Source of the DNA: Actinoallomurus iriomotensis | GTDB taxonomy: Bacteria; Actinomycetota; Actinomycetes; Streptosporangiales; Streptosporangiaceae | Assembly (NCBI RefSeq): GCF_030269445.1 | Contig: NZ_BSTJ01000023.1 | Span: forward strand, 1-61,324 | DNA length: 61,324 nt | Direction: 5' to 3' | In this document: positions 7,358 through 15,569 of the stretch, piece after piece | Position numbering within the stretch: the first letter of the stretch is position 1 | Layout: the number at the start of each line of letters is the position of its first letter | Translations under genes and position numbers: made by a program | The notes under the pieces: generated by a model | What the model was told of the DNA's origin: nothing | Seen by the model: the letters and a program-made list of their open reading frames with translations, nothing else | The model's database searches: none

Positions 7358-8687
7358 ACTCCTGGCACTCCGCGACGCCCTCGTAGTCCGACAGATCGGC
7401 GAGCAGGCTCCGGACGTAGGTAACGGCACGCGCCGAGTGCAGCATGACGACCCGATCGACCGCTTCCCGGCCGGTCGCGCACGCCTGCTCGACTTCGCCC
7501 TGGACCGCATAGCCACGCGCCAAGAGGGCAACGTTGAACGCCTTCCCACGGAGGTACCGCTCGTCCATGTCGAGCGACTGGAGCGCGTACTTGGCGGTGG
7601 TGTGCCCCTGCCCGAGCGCACGGAAGCAGTGGGCGATACGGGCCGCGAGGTACGCCTGGTCGAAGTACCCCAGCCATGGAGGTGTGTTCCCGCCGCCTCT
7701 CTCGAACGTGACGCTGGCGCGCTTCAGCGCCTGTGAGCACGCGGCCGGGTCGTCGAGGAGGGCGTGAGCGTTGGCCTCCAGCACCAGCGCCTCGGTTTCC
7801 AGAATGGGTAGGCCAGCGCGGGTGCCCGCTTCCTGCGCGGCGTGCGCCATGTCGATCGCCTGGCTGGGCTGGGATACCCAGAGCGCCTGGTGACTCATCG
7901 CGGCGAGGATCTCTCCGCCCAGACCGTCGTCGCCGGCGAACCGCGCCATGGACAGCGCCTGCACGAGATACCGCTGGGCGACGCCTTGCTGCTCCAAGTC
8001 GTACGCCTGCCAGCCCGCCAGCTGCGCGACCTCCGCGGCCGCTGAGAACAGCTCCCGCCGGACGTCTTCGGTACAACGGGCACCGTGCAGCAGGGGCACG
8101 AGGTTTCCGTCCAGGTAGTCGACCACCGTCGCGCGGATACGCCCGCCACCCATGCGGTTGTCGAGGACCTTGAACGCGCGTGTGGCTTCCCTGATGTCCT
8201 CAACGTCCGCCATCCCGATCGCTCGGGCACCGTCCGCCGCGGATAGGGCCGTTCGTGGGGCTACGAGCCAGCGCAGCGCGGCGGAGGAGTACGCGGCCAA
8301 GTCGAAGCCGGCGTCGAGCAGCGCGCGACGATGCTCCAGGTCATCGTGGGCGAGGATCGCGAGGCGCCGGGTCGTGTCGACGGGGTCGAGGGTTAAACGC
8401 AACGCCCCGTCCGCGTCGGCCTTCTGCCGCGGCTCCATCCCGGTGTCGGAGACGGTCACCCTTCGGCCCAACGCATCGCTCAGGACGTCGGCGATCAGCT
8501 GCGCCGTCCGCTGGCGTGGCGTCTCACCGCGTAGCCATCGGCTGACGGAACTGTGGTTGTACCGGAGGTCGAGGCCCCGGGTCTCGCCGAGCCTTACGAC
8601 TCGGGCGGCGAGACCCTTGTGCGACATCTTCGATTCGAGCAGGAGCGCGTCGAGCGCGTTGTTCGGTTGCTTAGGTCGTCGCCCCAT
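7299..8687 (-). CDS. XRE-family regulator with TPR-like C-terminal region
   Basis: The 462-residue protein has an N-terminal HTH (about residues 15-65, containing HSSVSRWLRGE). A long helical repeat region reaches the C-terminus, with Ala-rich amphipathic helices typical of TPR-like regulators in actinomycete RiPP and peptide-signalling clusters. ATG 8687 has AAAGGG upstream. It contains one TTA codon (8394-8396), which in Streptomyces would make translation depend on the bldA tRNA. It lies on the opposite strand beside the graspetide genes and is their likely regulator (inference). Confidence 0.75.
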   Translation of the reverse strand: MGRRPKQPNNALDALLLESKMSHKGLAARVVRLGETRGLDLRYNHSSVSRWLRGETPRQRTAQLIADVLSDALGRRVTVSDTGMEPRQKADADGALRLTLDPVDTTRRLAILAHDDLEHRRALLDAGFDLAAYSSAALRWLVAPRTALSAADGARAIGMADVEDIREATRAFKVLDNRMGGGRIRATVVDYLDGNLVPLLHGARCTEDVRRELFSAAAEVAQLAGWQAYDLEQQGVAQRYLVQALSMARFAGDDGLGGEILAAMSHQALWVSQPSQAIDMAHAAQEAGTRAGLPILETEALVLEANAHALLDDPAACSQALKRASVTFERGGGNTPPWLGYFDQAYLAARIAHCFRALGQGHTTAKYALQSLDMDERYLRGKAFNVALLARGYAVQGEVEQACATGREAVDRVVMLHSARAVTYVRSLLADLSDYEGVAECQEFRAYAETRLPALRRRASLR

Positions 8688-9310
8688 GGCCCGCCCTTTC
8701 TCGGTGTACGCAGTGTGGCACGGGCACCACTGGGAGTTCCATGGTCGACGTGCAGTGCACGCCCCCCCGTGCACGCACCCGCCCCCTACGCGCGCCTGAC
8801 GACGGCAGGCACGGTTCGTGTTCTCTATCGGCCATGGCAACGGAGCTGGCAAACGCCGGCGGCCTGGCGGCCCAACTGCGGGCCGCAGCCGCCGAGGCAG
8901 CGAATGTCGCGTTGGCCCGGCGAAAACACGCCGCGGCCGAAGGTCGACCGTGCTCCGGCGACGACAGCGATCAGGTAGCCAGACACAGCCCTCACGCGGC
9001 GTGCCTAGGCCCATCCCGAGTCGGCAGTCCGCTGACTCCCAATGGAAAAAGGCCCGGCGAACATCGTGAAAAACCCTGATTACTTGCGAGTAGGGGGTGA
9101 CCGGTAATGACACGTCACGGTAAGCAAGTACCCCCATCACCCCTCGTGTCCGGTCTTGCCTCCACGTTGTCAACTAGCTGTGGCCTATGGACCGGCGGCG
9201 GCGCTGGACAGGTTGTTCCCTCCCCGGGAACCCGCGTCGCCGCCCGCCCCGGAAGGGAGGGTGCGCGGCGCTCCGACCAGGCTGCGCCCCTCCCCCCGGA
9301 GGCGGTCACC
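8688..9310. other. Gene-poor intergenic region
   Basis: This 620-nt stretch separates the minus-strand XRE gene from the plus-strand ATPase gene and should hold both promoters. GTGCAC occurs at 8755-8760 and 8769-8774, a possible operator for the XRE regulator. An 81-codon reading frame from 8834 has no ribosome site and an unconvincing composition. I see no other feature. Confidence 0.4.
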
Positions 9311-9880
9311 ATGGCCGAAGCATGCACGAGGCAGCCGCAGTCGCAGCTCACCCTGGCGATCGAGGCGGGTCATCTGGTCATCGGTGCGCCGAACGGTGTT
9401 ACGTGGCGGACTCTGTCCAGCGGCCAACCGGTCAGGGAGGCGCGTCGATTCGCGGTCTCGACGCTCGCCGCCGTCGCGGCCATGGACGCGGACCACGCCG
9501 ACGATGTCGCTCTCGTCGTCTCCGAGCTCGTCACGAACGTCATCCTGCACGCGGCGGGATCAGAGGAACTCGGCCACGTTCACGTCGGCATCGCGGTGCA
9601 TCGGCTGTGGACGCACGTACTCGTCCAGGATCCCGATCCGACGCTCCCCCTGCCGTCGGGAGAGCAGACCGTTGACGACGACATCAACAGCGGGCTGCTC
9701 ACGAGGGGCCGAGGATGGCCGATCGTCCGGGAGCTATCCGTCGCGTCGGGGTTCATCAGCGCCCGCAAAAGCAAAACGGCGCATGCCCTGATCCTGCGGT
9801 CGGGGGTCAAGGTCGGTGACCTGACAGCCGAGGAGCGAGACGAGCTGGACAGGGCGATCGCACTGGCCTGCCAGCCATGA
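9311..9880 (+). CDS. RsbW-like ATP-binding protein (HATPase_c_2)
   Basis: The 189-residue protein has the fold markers of an anti-sigma-factor-type GHKL ATPase: an N-box in SELVTNVILHAAG and a later Gly-rich segment (GLLTRGRGWPIV). No kinase dimerisation domain is visible. ATG 9311 has GGAGG 8 nt upstream; longer in-frame starts to 9107 are less likely. Such small ATPases are common next to XRE regulators in Streptomyces genomes. It overlaps the next ORF by 4 nt. Its target is unknown. Confidence 0.75.
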   Translation: MAEACTRQPQSQLTLAIEAGHLVIGAPNGVTWRTLSSGQPVREARRFAVSTLAAVAAMDADHADDVALVVSELVTNVILHAAGSEELGHVHVGIAVHRLWTHVLVQDPDPTLPLPSGEQTVDDDINSGLLTRGRGWPIVRELSVASGFISARKSKTAHALILRSGVKVGDLTAEERDELDRAIALACQP

Positions 9881-10104
9881 ACAACTCCGGCACGCACGGT
9901 GGCGTCACCGCCGAGGAGTACGCCCGCGCGATGGCGATCCTCGGCCGAAGCGTCACCACCGAGACCCCCGCGCCGGCGACCCCCGTGCCGGGCGGGAAGC
10001 GGGGGGACGGACTGACACGCGGACGCGCTGACCGCGATCAGTCCCAGCCGCCGGGCGAGGCGCACCTCAGCCCCCGACTGTCCGTCGCGCCCGGCGGCTC
10101 CTAA
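9877..10104 (+). CDS. Hypothetical small protein (75 aa)
   Basis: ATG 9877 overlaps the stop of the ATPase gene. The first 30 residues (GVTAEEYARAMAILGRS) look helical; the rest is Pro/Gly/Arg-rich and disordered. It is coupled to the RsbW-like gene and could be its partner. Not recognised. Confidence 0.45.
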   Translation: MNNSGTHGGVTAEEYARAMAILGRSVTTETPAPATPVPGGKRGDGLTRGRADRDQSQPPGEAHLSPRLSVAPGGS

Positions 10105-10107
10105 GCC

Positions 10108-10155
10108 CCGCGGGTCCGGTGCTCCGTTTTCGAGGGACGGATGCCGGGCCCGCGG
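10108..10155 (+). terminator. Near-perfect 12-bp inverted repeat
   Basis: CCGCGGGTCCGG (10108-10119) pairs with CCGGGCCCGCGG (10144-10155) with one G-U pair and a 24-nt loop. It follows the 75-residue ORF and probably ends that transcript. The remaining 160 nt to 10318 show nothing clear. Confidence 0.4.
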
Positions 10156-10317
10156 CCATCATCCGCAACCAGGAGAGGGGAGGGGGCGCATGGGAGGCGA
10201 CTACTGGCGGATGTTCGGCTGATGCCGATGCCACGTTCGTAGATACCCAGCCCCGTGGCTCCGGTCCGCACGACAGCCGGGACCACGGGGTCCCCTTAGA
10301 AAAGAACTCGACCCGCT

Positions 10318-10689
10318 GTGACACCCCAGGACCCCGAAGCCGATCTTCTCAAGCCCGTAGAGGCGGCCCAGATCCTCAACATCTCCCTGGGACGCCTGGC
10401 GTACCTCGCACGTACGAAACAGATCGCCGTGGCGGTGACGACGCCTGGAGGTCACCGCCGCTACAGCCCCGAGGAAGTTGAGCGCGTCCGTGCCGAACGG
10501 GCTGCGCAGGGTCCGCCGGCGGCGCTGCCGCCTTCCATCGACGAGATGGTCCGCCTCTACAAGCAGGGCTGGTCGATCCGGCAGGTGGCTGAGAAGTTCA
10601 CTTTGAGCTATGGCACGACACGGCAGGCCATCCAACGGCACACCACTCTACGGCCGAAAGGAGCACATTCTCAGGACAGAAGGGTCTAG
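10318..10689 (+). CDS. MerR-like HTH regulator (123 aa)
   Basis: The N-terminal half (residues about 10-55, KPVEAAQILNISLGRLAYLA...GGHRRYS) is a classic MerR/excisionase-type HTH and wing. A second HTH-like helix pair follows (residues about 76-110, VRLYKQGWSIRQVAEKFTLS). GTG 10318 is the apparent start. It lies directly upstream of the graspetide precursor on the same strand, so it probably takes part in its control. Confidence 0.65.
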   Translation: MTPQDPEADLLKPVEAAQILNISLGRLAYLARTKQIAVAVTTPGGHRRYSPEEVERVRAERAAQGPPAALPPSIDEMVRLYKQGWSIRQVAEKFTLSYGTTRQAIQRHTTLRPKGAHSQDRRV

Positions 10690-10791
10690 CCGCACGCTAC
10701 CCCTTCGTTTCGACAAGTGAATGGTCCCACGGTCGAGGCGCGCGCCACGATGACGGCACCCGGCCCGTGAGGCGCCCAGAAAGGTAGACAC

Positions 10792-11064
10792 ATGTCCACG
10801 ACGTCCATGACGAAACCGGACCTGCTGACCCGGTCACCCGACGGCGAATCGCGCGGACTCCCGTTCCGCGCCGGCGATCTGTTCCCGCTCTCTCCGCGTG
10901 AGCATCTCCTCCAGGCCCGCGGCGAGGCCGCTTCCGGCGTACGCCCGTGGGGCCTTCGGTACCTGCGGCCGCTGACTCCGCGCGCCGGCAAACACGAGGG
11001 TGCCTCGTCGGTCACCAGTTCCCAGGGCGACGGACAGAGCGCGGAAGAGATGGGCTCGGACTGA
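10792..11064 (+). CDS. tgmA: Graspetide precursor peptide (ATP-grasp target RiPP)
   Basis: The 90-residue peptide begins at ATG 10792 after AAAGG. The leader holds FPLSP (31-35), and residues 51-63 read RPWGLRYLRPLTP, the recognition-type motif of actinobacterial ATP-grasp target RiPPs. The C-terminal core (about 69-90) has hydroxyl donors Ser72, Ser73, Thr75, Ser76, Ser77, Ser83 and Ser89, and carboxyl acceptors Glu69, Asp80, Glu85, Glu86 and Asp90. ATP-grasp ligases of this class join such side chains into ester or amide rings. Asp80-Gly81 is a plausible aspartimide site for the PIMT-like TgmC. Ring topology cannot be read from the sequence. Confidence 0.85.
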   Translation: MSTTSMTKPDLLTRSPDGESRGLPFRAGDLFPLSPREHLLQARGEAASGVRPWGLRYLRPLTPRAGKHEGASSVTSSQGDGQSAEEMGSD

Positions 11065-11065
11065 G

Positions 11066-12040
11066 ATGACCGTCCTCATCCTCACCGACGAGCGCGACTG
11101 GACCGGCGATCGCGTCGCCGTCGAGCTCGCCGGGCGGGGCGTTCCGGCGGTGAGGCTCGACCCCGCGGACTTCCCCACGCGGGTCAGCCTCACCGCCGGG
11201 ATCGGCACCGCCTGGAGCTGGTCCGGATCGATCGTGGACCGTGAGGCCGGCCGGGACCTCGTCCAGCTCGACGACGTCCGCGCCGTCTACTACCGGAGGC
11301 CCACCCAGTTCCGACTACCCGAAGGCATGTCCGGCCCGGAACAGGTCTTCGCCTACCGCGAGGCCCGCCGCGGGTTCGGCGGCGTCCTCCAAGCCCTCCG
11401 CCACTGCCTGTGGCTCAACGATCCGATCGCCGCGGCGCGGACCGAATACAAGCCGGTGCAGCTGGAGGCGGCGAGTGCCTGCGGGCTGACCATCCCGGAG
11501 ACACTCATCACCTCCGATCCTCAGCGTGCGTACAACTGGGCAACGAACCTGGGGCAGCCGATCATTTACAAACCCATGGGCAGCGTCTGGCACGCGGACG
11601 AGAACCAGCTCCGCATGCTCTACACCGCCGAGGTCACCGACCTTCAGGAACTCCTCGAGCCGGGCCTTGCCCGGACCGCGCAGATGTTCCAGGAGAAGGT
11701 GCCCAAGGAGTTCGAGGCGCGGGCCGTGGTCGTCGGCCAGGAGGTGTTCGCCGTCCGGATCGACGCCGGGTCCGAGTCCGCTCGCGGTGACTGGCGGTCC
11801 GACTATGACGCGCTCAGCTATTCGGACCTGGAGCTGCCACCGGATCTATGCTCGGCGCTGGTGGAGTTGCACGAGCGGCTCGGGCTCGTCTTCGGTGCCG
11901 TCGACCTGATCCACGACACGGCCGGGCGCTGGGTGTTCTTGGAGACGAACCAGAACGGCGAGTGGGGATGGCTTACGGCCGAGACCGGGGCGCCGATCGC
12001 CGAGACGGTCGCGGACCTGCTGGAGAAGGGCGTCGCATGA
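11066..12040 (+). CDS. tgmB: ATP-grasp RiPP maturase (graspetide macrocyclase)
   Basis: The 324-residue ATP-grasp enzyme should activate Asp/Glu side chains of TgmA as acyl phosphates and form ester or amide links to Ser/Thr/Lys. Visible marks are an N-terminal pre-ATP-grasp domain (VLILTDERDWTGD), the nucleotide-binding lysine segment IIYKPMGS, the FQEKVPKEFEARAVVV strand and the metal-binding FLETNQNGEWGWL near the C-terminus. ATG 11066 lies 1 nt after the precursor stop and the 3' end overlaps tgmC by 4 nt, so the three genes form an operon. Confidence 0.9.
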   Translation: MTVLILTDERDWTGDRVAVELAGRGVPAVRLDPADFPTRVSLTAGIGTAWSWSGSIVDREAGRDLVQLDDVRAVYYRRPTQFRLPEGMSGPEQVFAYREARRGFGGVLQALRHCLWLNDPIAAARTEYKPVQLEAASACGLTIPETLITSDPQRAYNWATNLGQPIIYKPMGSVWHADENQLRMLYTAEVTDLQELLEPGLARTAQMFQEKVPKEFEARAVVVGQEVFAVRIDAGSESARGDWRSDYDALSYSDLELPPDLCSALVELHERLGLVFGAVDLIHDTAGRWVFLETNQNGEWGWLTAETGAPIAETVADLLEKGVA

Positions 12041-13206
12041 GCAACGAAGCGCTCGCGGACCTGCTGGGGCTCACTGACTGGCGGGACGCCATGCTGACGG
12101 TGCCTCGCGAGGCGTTCGTCCCTGACACGGGCCTCGCATGTCCCGAAGGATCGGACCCGTACCCAATCGATCGGCAGGCCCGGCCAGACGAGTGGAAGGA
12201 CGCGGTCTTCTCCGATGCCGCGATCATCACCCAGCGCGCGGACGGGCGGAGCGACCCGGCCGACGAGGCAGCCGGCCCGGCGTCCTCCAGCCTGTCCGCT
12301 CCCGGCGTCGCGTTCGCGTTCTTGTCGCTGCTGTCCCCAGTCAACCCCGGGGACAGAGTGCTGGACGTCGGCACGGGCACCGGCTACACCTCGGCGGTCC
12401 TGGCGGCGCGGGTCGGCGAGGAGAACGTCACCACGGTCGACGTCGACCCCGACGTCTCGGCCCAGGCCGTCGTCAACCTCACGAAGGCCGGGTTCGCACC
12501 GCACGTCTTCGTCGGTGATGGGGCGGCCGGGTGCCCGGAGCGAGCCCCGTTCACCCGCGTCCACGCGACATGTGGTGTCGCGGAGATCCCGTACGCCTGG
12601 GTCGAGCAGACCCGGCACGGTGGGGTCATCGTCGCGCCGTGGCAGCCCGGCCGTGGGGACGGCTTCCGCGTCCGCCTCACCCGGTCCGGAGGGGCAGCGT
12701 TCGGCCGGTTCCACGGCCGGTGCAGCTACATGATGCTCCGCGGTGACCGCGCCGAGGTCCGATGGAAGGCGCACCACACCGACCAGGCCGTCATCAGCGC
12801 CACGGCGACCGACCCGCGGGAGGTCGACCAGGCCGGCGATGGCCTGGCCCTACTCGCCACGGCGCTCGCGCCCGAGGTGGGTGTCTTCCGCAACCGCGAC
12901 GCCGACGGATCGTTTTCGCTGCTGATGTACGAGGTGGGGCACCCTGAAGGCTCCTGGGCAGCGTGCGACTACGTACCCGGCGACGTCGAGTTCGAGGTGA
13001 CCCAGTACGGACCGCGCCGGCTGTGGGATGAGTACACCGCGGCGCACACCCGCTGGGTCCAGCTGGGCCGGCCGAACGTCGAGCGCTTCGGCCTCACCGT
13101 CGCGGCCGACGGGCAGACGCTGTGGCTCGATGAGCCCGCCAAGGAGATCGGGCCAGTCGGCCGAAATGCGCGTGATGATGGGGCGGCCGCGCGGGCGTCG
13201 CGATAG
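12037..13206 (+). CDS. tgmC: PIMT-like O-methyltransferase of the graspetide cluster
   Basis: The 389-residue protein is a protein-L-isoaspartate O-methyltransferase homolog. VPREAFVP lies near residues 23-30 and the SAM-binding loop VLDVGTGTGYTSA in the middle of the first half. An extra C-terminal domain of about 160 residues is typical of RiPP-associated PIMTs. In the fuscimiditide pathway of Thermobifida such an enzyme methylates an Asp of the cyclised graspetide, which then forms an aspartimide. The same role on Asp80 of TgmA is inferred. A strong hairpin follows the stop. Confidence 0.85.
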   Translation: MSNEALADLLGLTDWRDAMLTVPREAFVPDTGLACPEGSDPYPIDRQARPDEWKDAVFSDAAIITQRADGRSDPADEAAGPASSSLSAPGVAFAFLSLLSPVNPGDRVLDVGTGTGYTSAVLAARVGEENVTTVDVDPDVSAQAVVNLTKAGFAPHVFVGDGAAGCPERAPFTRVHATCGVAEIPYAWVEQTRHGGVIVAPWQPGRGDGFRVRLTRSGGAAFGRFHGRCSYMMLRGDRAEVRWKAHHTDQAVISATATDPREVDQAGDGLALLATALAPEVGVFRNRDADGSFSLLMYEVGHPEGSWAACDYVPGDVEFEVTQYGPRRLWDEYTAAHTRWVQLGRPNVERFGLTVAADGQTLWLDEPAKEIGPVGRNARDDGAAARASR

Positions 13207-13232
13207 GACCGCCGACCGAGTGACCCCAGGTA

Positions 13233-13263
13233 GCCGCCCGGCCCTCCGAAGAAACCGGGCGGC
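13233..13263. terminator. Bidirectional terminator between cargo and phage genes
   Basis: GCCGCCCGG (13233-13241) and CCGGGCGGC (13255-13263) form a 9-bp stem with loop CCCTCCGAAGAAA. It separates convergent transcripts, tgmC on plus and phage genes on minus. A nearly identical hairpin lies at 13874-13905. Confidence 0.65.
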
Positions 13264-13276
13264 TTCCTGCGGCTGG

Positions 13277-13621
13277 CTACCAACCTCGAGGAGCCTCCGG
13301 CCGCCGCCATCGGTCACGCCGTTCGCGCCCGACCGGCACCCACCGCTGGACCCGTTCGTCGTCCTCATCGACGCCGGCGACCTCCAGGAGCATCGCGGCG
13401 CCGGCGGTGCCCTGGCGGTGCCGCGGGTCGTGCTCGTCGTCGGGCCGTACGCCGAGGAGGACCCCGGCCGCCTCGACGAGGAGGTCCGTACGGCCGTCGG
13501 CGCGCTCGCGCAGGCGGGCGAGCATCGCATCCCGCTCCGGCCCCGTGGGTGGCTCCCAGGTGCGGGTCGCGATGGTGTGCAGCGCGCTCACGGTCATCCG
13601 GTCGCGGCTGGCGGTGGTCAC
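13277..13621 (-). CDS. Hypothetical phage protein (114 aa)
   Basis: GTG 13621 overlaps the upstream gene's TGA (GTGA). The protein is soluble, rich in Arg, Asp and Glu, with a central DGRTDLLVEAAGVLLG segment and a basic C-terminus. It is the most distal gene of the leftward phage block and ends just before the terminator. No function recognised. Confidence 0.5.
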   Translation of the reverse strand: MTTASRDRMTVSALHTIATRTWEPPTGPERDAMLARLRERADGRTDLLVEAAGVLLGVRPDDEHDPRHRQGTAGAAMLLEVAGVDEDDERVQRWVPVGRERRDRWRRPEAPRGW

Positions 13622-13836
13622 GATGCGCGGGCGGCTTCGATGAGCGCCTGGCGGGCCTCGAACTTGTTGCCTCCGCACTCTGCCCACCAGGGATGGTCCA
13701 GGATCGCCTCGGCGAGGTCCTGCGCCTCCCGGTGCGCCTGCTCCGCCATATCCCGGTCATCGCTGGCGCGGGCCGCGTCCGCTTTCACGAAGTTACGGCG
13801 CAGTTGCACCAGGTCATCAGGGATATCGAAGGTCAT
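13618..13836 (-). CDS. Hypothetical helical phage protein (72 aa)
   Basis: Starts MTFDIPDDLVQLR and appears all-helical, with a central HPWWAECGG segment. It is coupled to the downstream 114-residue gene. No family recognised. Confidence 0.5.
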   Translation of the reverse strand: MTFDIPDDLVQLRRNFVKADAARASDDRDMAEQAHREAQDLAEAILDHPWWAECGGNKFEARQALIEAARAS

Positions 13837-13873
13837 GCGCTCAGTATGCGCCGCGACGCGGACACGGCGAAGA

Positions 13874-13905
13874 CCGCCCGGCCCCTCCGAAGAGGAACCG
13901 GGCGG
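13874..13905 (-). terminator. Terminator hairpin after the holin gene
   Basis: CCGCCCGG (13874-13881) and CCGGGCGG (13898-13905) with a GA-rich loop lie 28 nt beyond the holin stop. On the minus strand TCTTCG follows. It is almost a copy of the hairpin at 13233-13263. Confidence 0.55.
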
Positions 13906-13933
13906 CCAGCGGGGACCCCGCAGGGGCGCGGGT

Positions 13934-14137
13934 TCAGATGCCGGGCCGGTGGTACGGTTCGGCCGTCGAGGCGGCGGTCTTCGCCTCCTCGTTGGGCAGG
14001 ACCAGGACCAGCGCGGCGCCGGCCGCGGCGATGACCGTGTTCAGTACGAGCTCGGCCGTGCCGTGCAGCAGACCCGACGAGGCGAAAACGCCGGCGGCGG
14101 CGAGCGCGGCCGCGATGGCCTTGCGGTATTTGCTCAT
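13934..14137 (-). CDS. Putative holin (67 aa)
   Basis: Two membrane helices (about residues 7-25 and 28-48) with a short turn, a basic N-terminus (MSKYRK) and a polar tail give a small two-helix holin-like layout. ATG 14137 has GGAGGG three nt upstream; an in-frame upstream start would lie in the preceding hairpin. It follows the endolysin in transcription order, which supports a role in membrane permeabilisation at lysis. Confidence 0.65.
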   Translation of the reverse strand: MSKYRKAIAAALAAAGVFASSGLLHGTAELVLNTVIAAAGAALVLVLPNEEAKTAASTAEPYHRPGI

Positions 14138-14158
14138 GTTCCCTCCAGGAATGACGAA

Positions 14159-14178
14159 GCCCCGCACGCTGGCGGGGC
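14159..14178 (-). terminator. Hairpin between endolysin and holin
   Basis: GCCCCGC and GCGGGGC flank a 6-nt loop; on the minus strand TTCGTCATT follows. It could reduce read-through from the endolysin gene into the holin gene. Confidence 0.5.
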
Positions 14179-14224
14179 GAACTGTAAAAAGAGGGTTGAT
14201 GGCTGGGCGGTCAGGCGCGCGAGA

Positions 14225-14968
14225 TCAGGCGTGGCCCTGCTGGCGGGCCACCGCGCACATGAGCTGCGCGTACGCCCACCCGGTCACCTTGTCGCCGTAG
14301 CCGGCCTTCGCCTCCGAGCCGACGCTCTGGCGGGCCAGCCGCAGCGCCTCGGCCGTCGACGTGCCGTACTCCCCGTCGACCTTTCCCAGCACCTTCTCCT
14401 GGCCGGCGTAGGTGAGGAGCACCTGCAGTCCGGTGACCGCCTCACCCTTGTCACCCTTCTTGAGTCCGATCAACGGATCCTCCTTCGATGTGGCCGAGTA
14501 GGCCGGGCGGCCGTACCCGGAGACGTATGTCGAGTCGCGGTGCTGGCGGCGGAACGCGTCGCTCGTGTTGCCCTCCAGCGAGTAGAAGGTCCCGTCGCTG
14601 AAGACCTTCTCCACCAGGCCGACGTGGTCGCAGCTCGTGGTGCCCTTCTTCCGGGACCAGTTGAAGAACACGACGTCACCAGCGCGGATCCCGCTGGTGC
14701 CGGTGTGGAAGCGGCCCTTGGACTTGAACCAGGCGGCGTGCGCGGGGACGTACGCGAAGCCCTTGCCGGCCCCGCCGACGACGGCGACCTCGTTGCCGGA
14801 GTCGTACGCCTCCTTGGTCACGGACATGTCGCACCACGCGCCGTCGCCGATCCGGGCGATGTGCGCGTTGTACCAGACGGTGATGTTGTTGTGGTTGGAG
14901 CCGGGCGGGTGCTCGCTGGTGCCCAGAAGCGCCCGTGCGGCCTTGATCTGCGCGGTGGCCCCGGGCAT
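14225..14968 (-). CDS. Endolysin: CHAP amidase/endopeptidase with PG-binding domain
   Basis: The 247-residue lysin has an N-terminal CHAP domain. Candidate catalytic residues are Cys46 (GAWCDM) and His115 (CDHVGLVE), with GDVVFFNW between them. A PG_binding_1 domain (about 168-215, KKGDKGEAVTGLQVLL) should anchor it in peptidoglycan. No signal peptide is visible, so export should depend on the holin. It overlaps the upstream 50-residue gene by 1 nt. Confidence 0.9.
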   Translation of the reverse strand: MPGATAQIKAARALLGTSEHPPGSNHNNITVWYNAHIARIGDGAWCDMSVTKEAYDSGNEVAVVGGAGKGFAYVPAHAAWFKSKGRFHTGTSGIRAGDVVFFNWSRKKGTTSCDHVGLVEKVFSDGTFYSLEGNTSDAFRRQHRDSTYVSGYGRPAYSATSKEDPLIGLKKGDKGEAVTGLQVLLTYAGQEKVLGKVDGEYGTSTAEALRLARQSVGSEAKAGYGDKVTGWAYAQLMCAVARQQGHA

Positions 14969-15120
14969 CAGTCGGTCTCCTCGTCATCGAGCGGGAACGC
15001 GTCGGGGTCCTGGCTGACGGGGCCGATGCCGTCGATGACGGTCGGCTGGGTCGGCTGGACCTCGTTGCGGCGAGCGTCGATCTCCTCATCGGTCCAAGCC
15101 GGGTCATTCGGTTCGGTCAT
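14968..15120 (-). CDS. Hypothetical acidic protein (50 aa)
   Basis: ATG 15120 lies behind AGGAGGAGG and overlaps the upstream stop (ATGA). It is a very acidic, Pro-containing, probably disordered peptide (MTEPNDPAWTDEE...). It is coupled to the endolysin gene. Unknown. Confidence 0.5.
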   Translation of the reverse strand: MTEPNDPAWTDEEIDARRNEVQPTQPTVIDGIGPVSQDPDAFPLDDEETD

Positions 15121-15569
15121 CTGCTGTTGCCTCCTCCTACGGTCACGTCCACGCCGAGGGTCGGCAGGACGCCCAGCGGCAGTCGCACGGACACGCTGGC
15201 GCCGCCCGACGCCGACGGCTGGGGGGACGGTGACGGCCGCACGGGCGAACTCGGGCGGCCGGTCGAGCTGGCGCCGACGCGGTCCGCAGTGCCGCCGCCG
15301 GACGTGCGCGACGGCTTTCCCGCAGCGAGCACCGTGCCGTGGGCGTCCGGGGCCGAACTCGACGGGGACGGGTGCGGCGAGCGATGGCCGCCCGGCCGTG
15401 CCGTCGACGAGCTGGGCGACGCGGTCACGCTCGGCTGCGGCCCCGCGGCCTCGTGACGGGCAGTGCCCGATGCGACGAGGGCGGCCGCGAGCATGGCGCC
15501 GATGCCAACGCCGAAGACGGTCGGCCCGCCATACGTCGCGGTGGCCTTGAGTGCGGTGGTGGTTCTCAT
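15117..15569 (-). CDS. Membrane-anchored Ser/Pro-rich protein (150 aa)
   Basis: One N-terminal hydrophobic segment (about residues 18-36) is followed by a long disordered Ser/Pro/Thr-rich stretch and a short Gly/Val-rich end. Topology suggests an anchored extracytoplasmic tail. Its place beside lysis genes would fit a lysis accessory or spanin-like role, but that is a guess from position. Confidence 0.5.
   Translation of the reverse strand: MRTTTALKATATYGGPTVFGVGIGAMLAAALVASGTARHEAAGPQPSVTASPSSSTARPGGHRSPHPSPSSSAPDAHGTVLAAGKPSRTSGGGTADRVGASSTGRPSSPVRPSPSPQPSASGGASVSVRLPLGVLPTLGVDVTVGGGNSR

Noticed and set aside
8834-9079. 81-codon plus-strand frame upstream of the RsbW-like gene
   Set aside because: No ribosome site and no folded-protein look; kept only as a remark.
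13028-15550. 840-codon plus-strand frame from the end of tgmC through the lysis genes
   Set aside because: Composition is Arg/Pro/Gly-rich and it runs across two terminators and the endolysin on the other strand; typical of GC-rich antisense frames.
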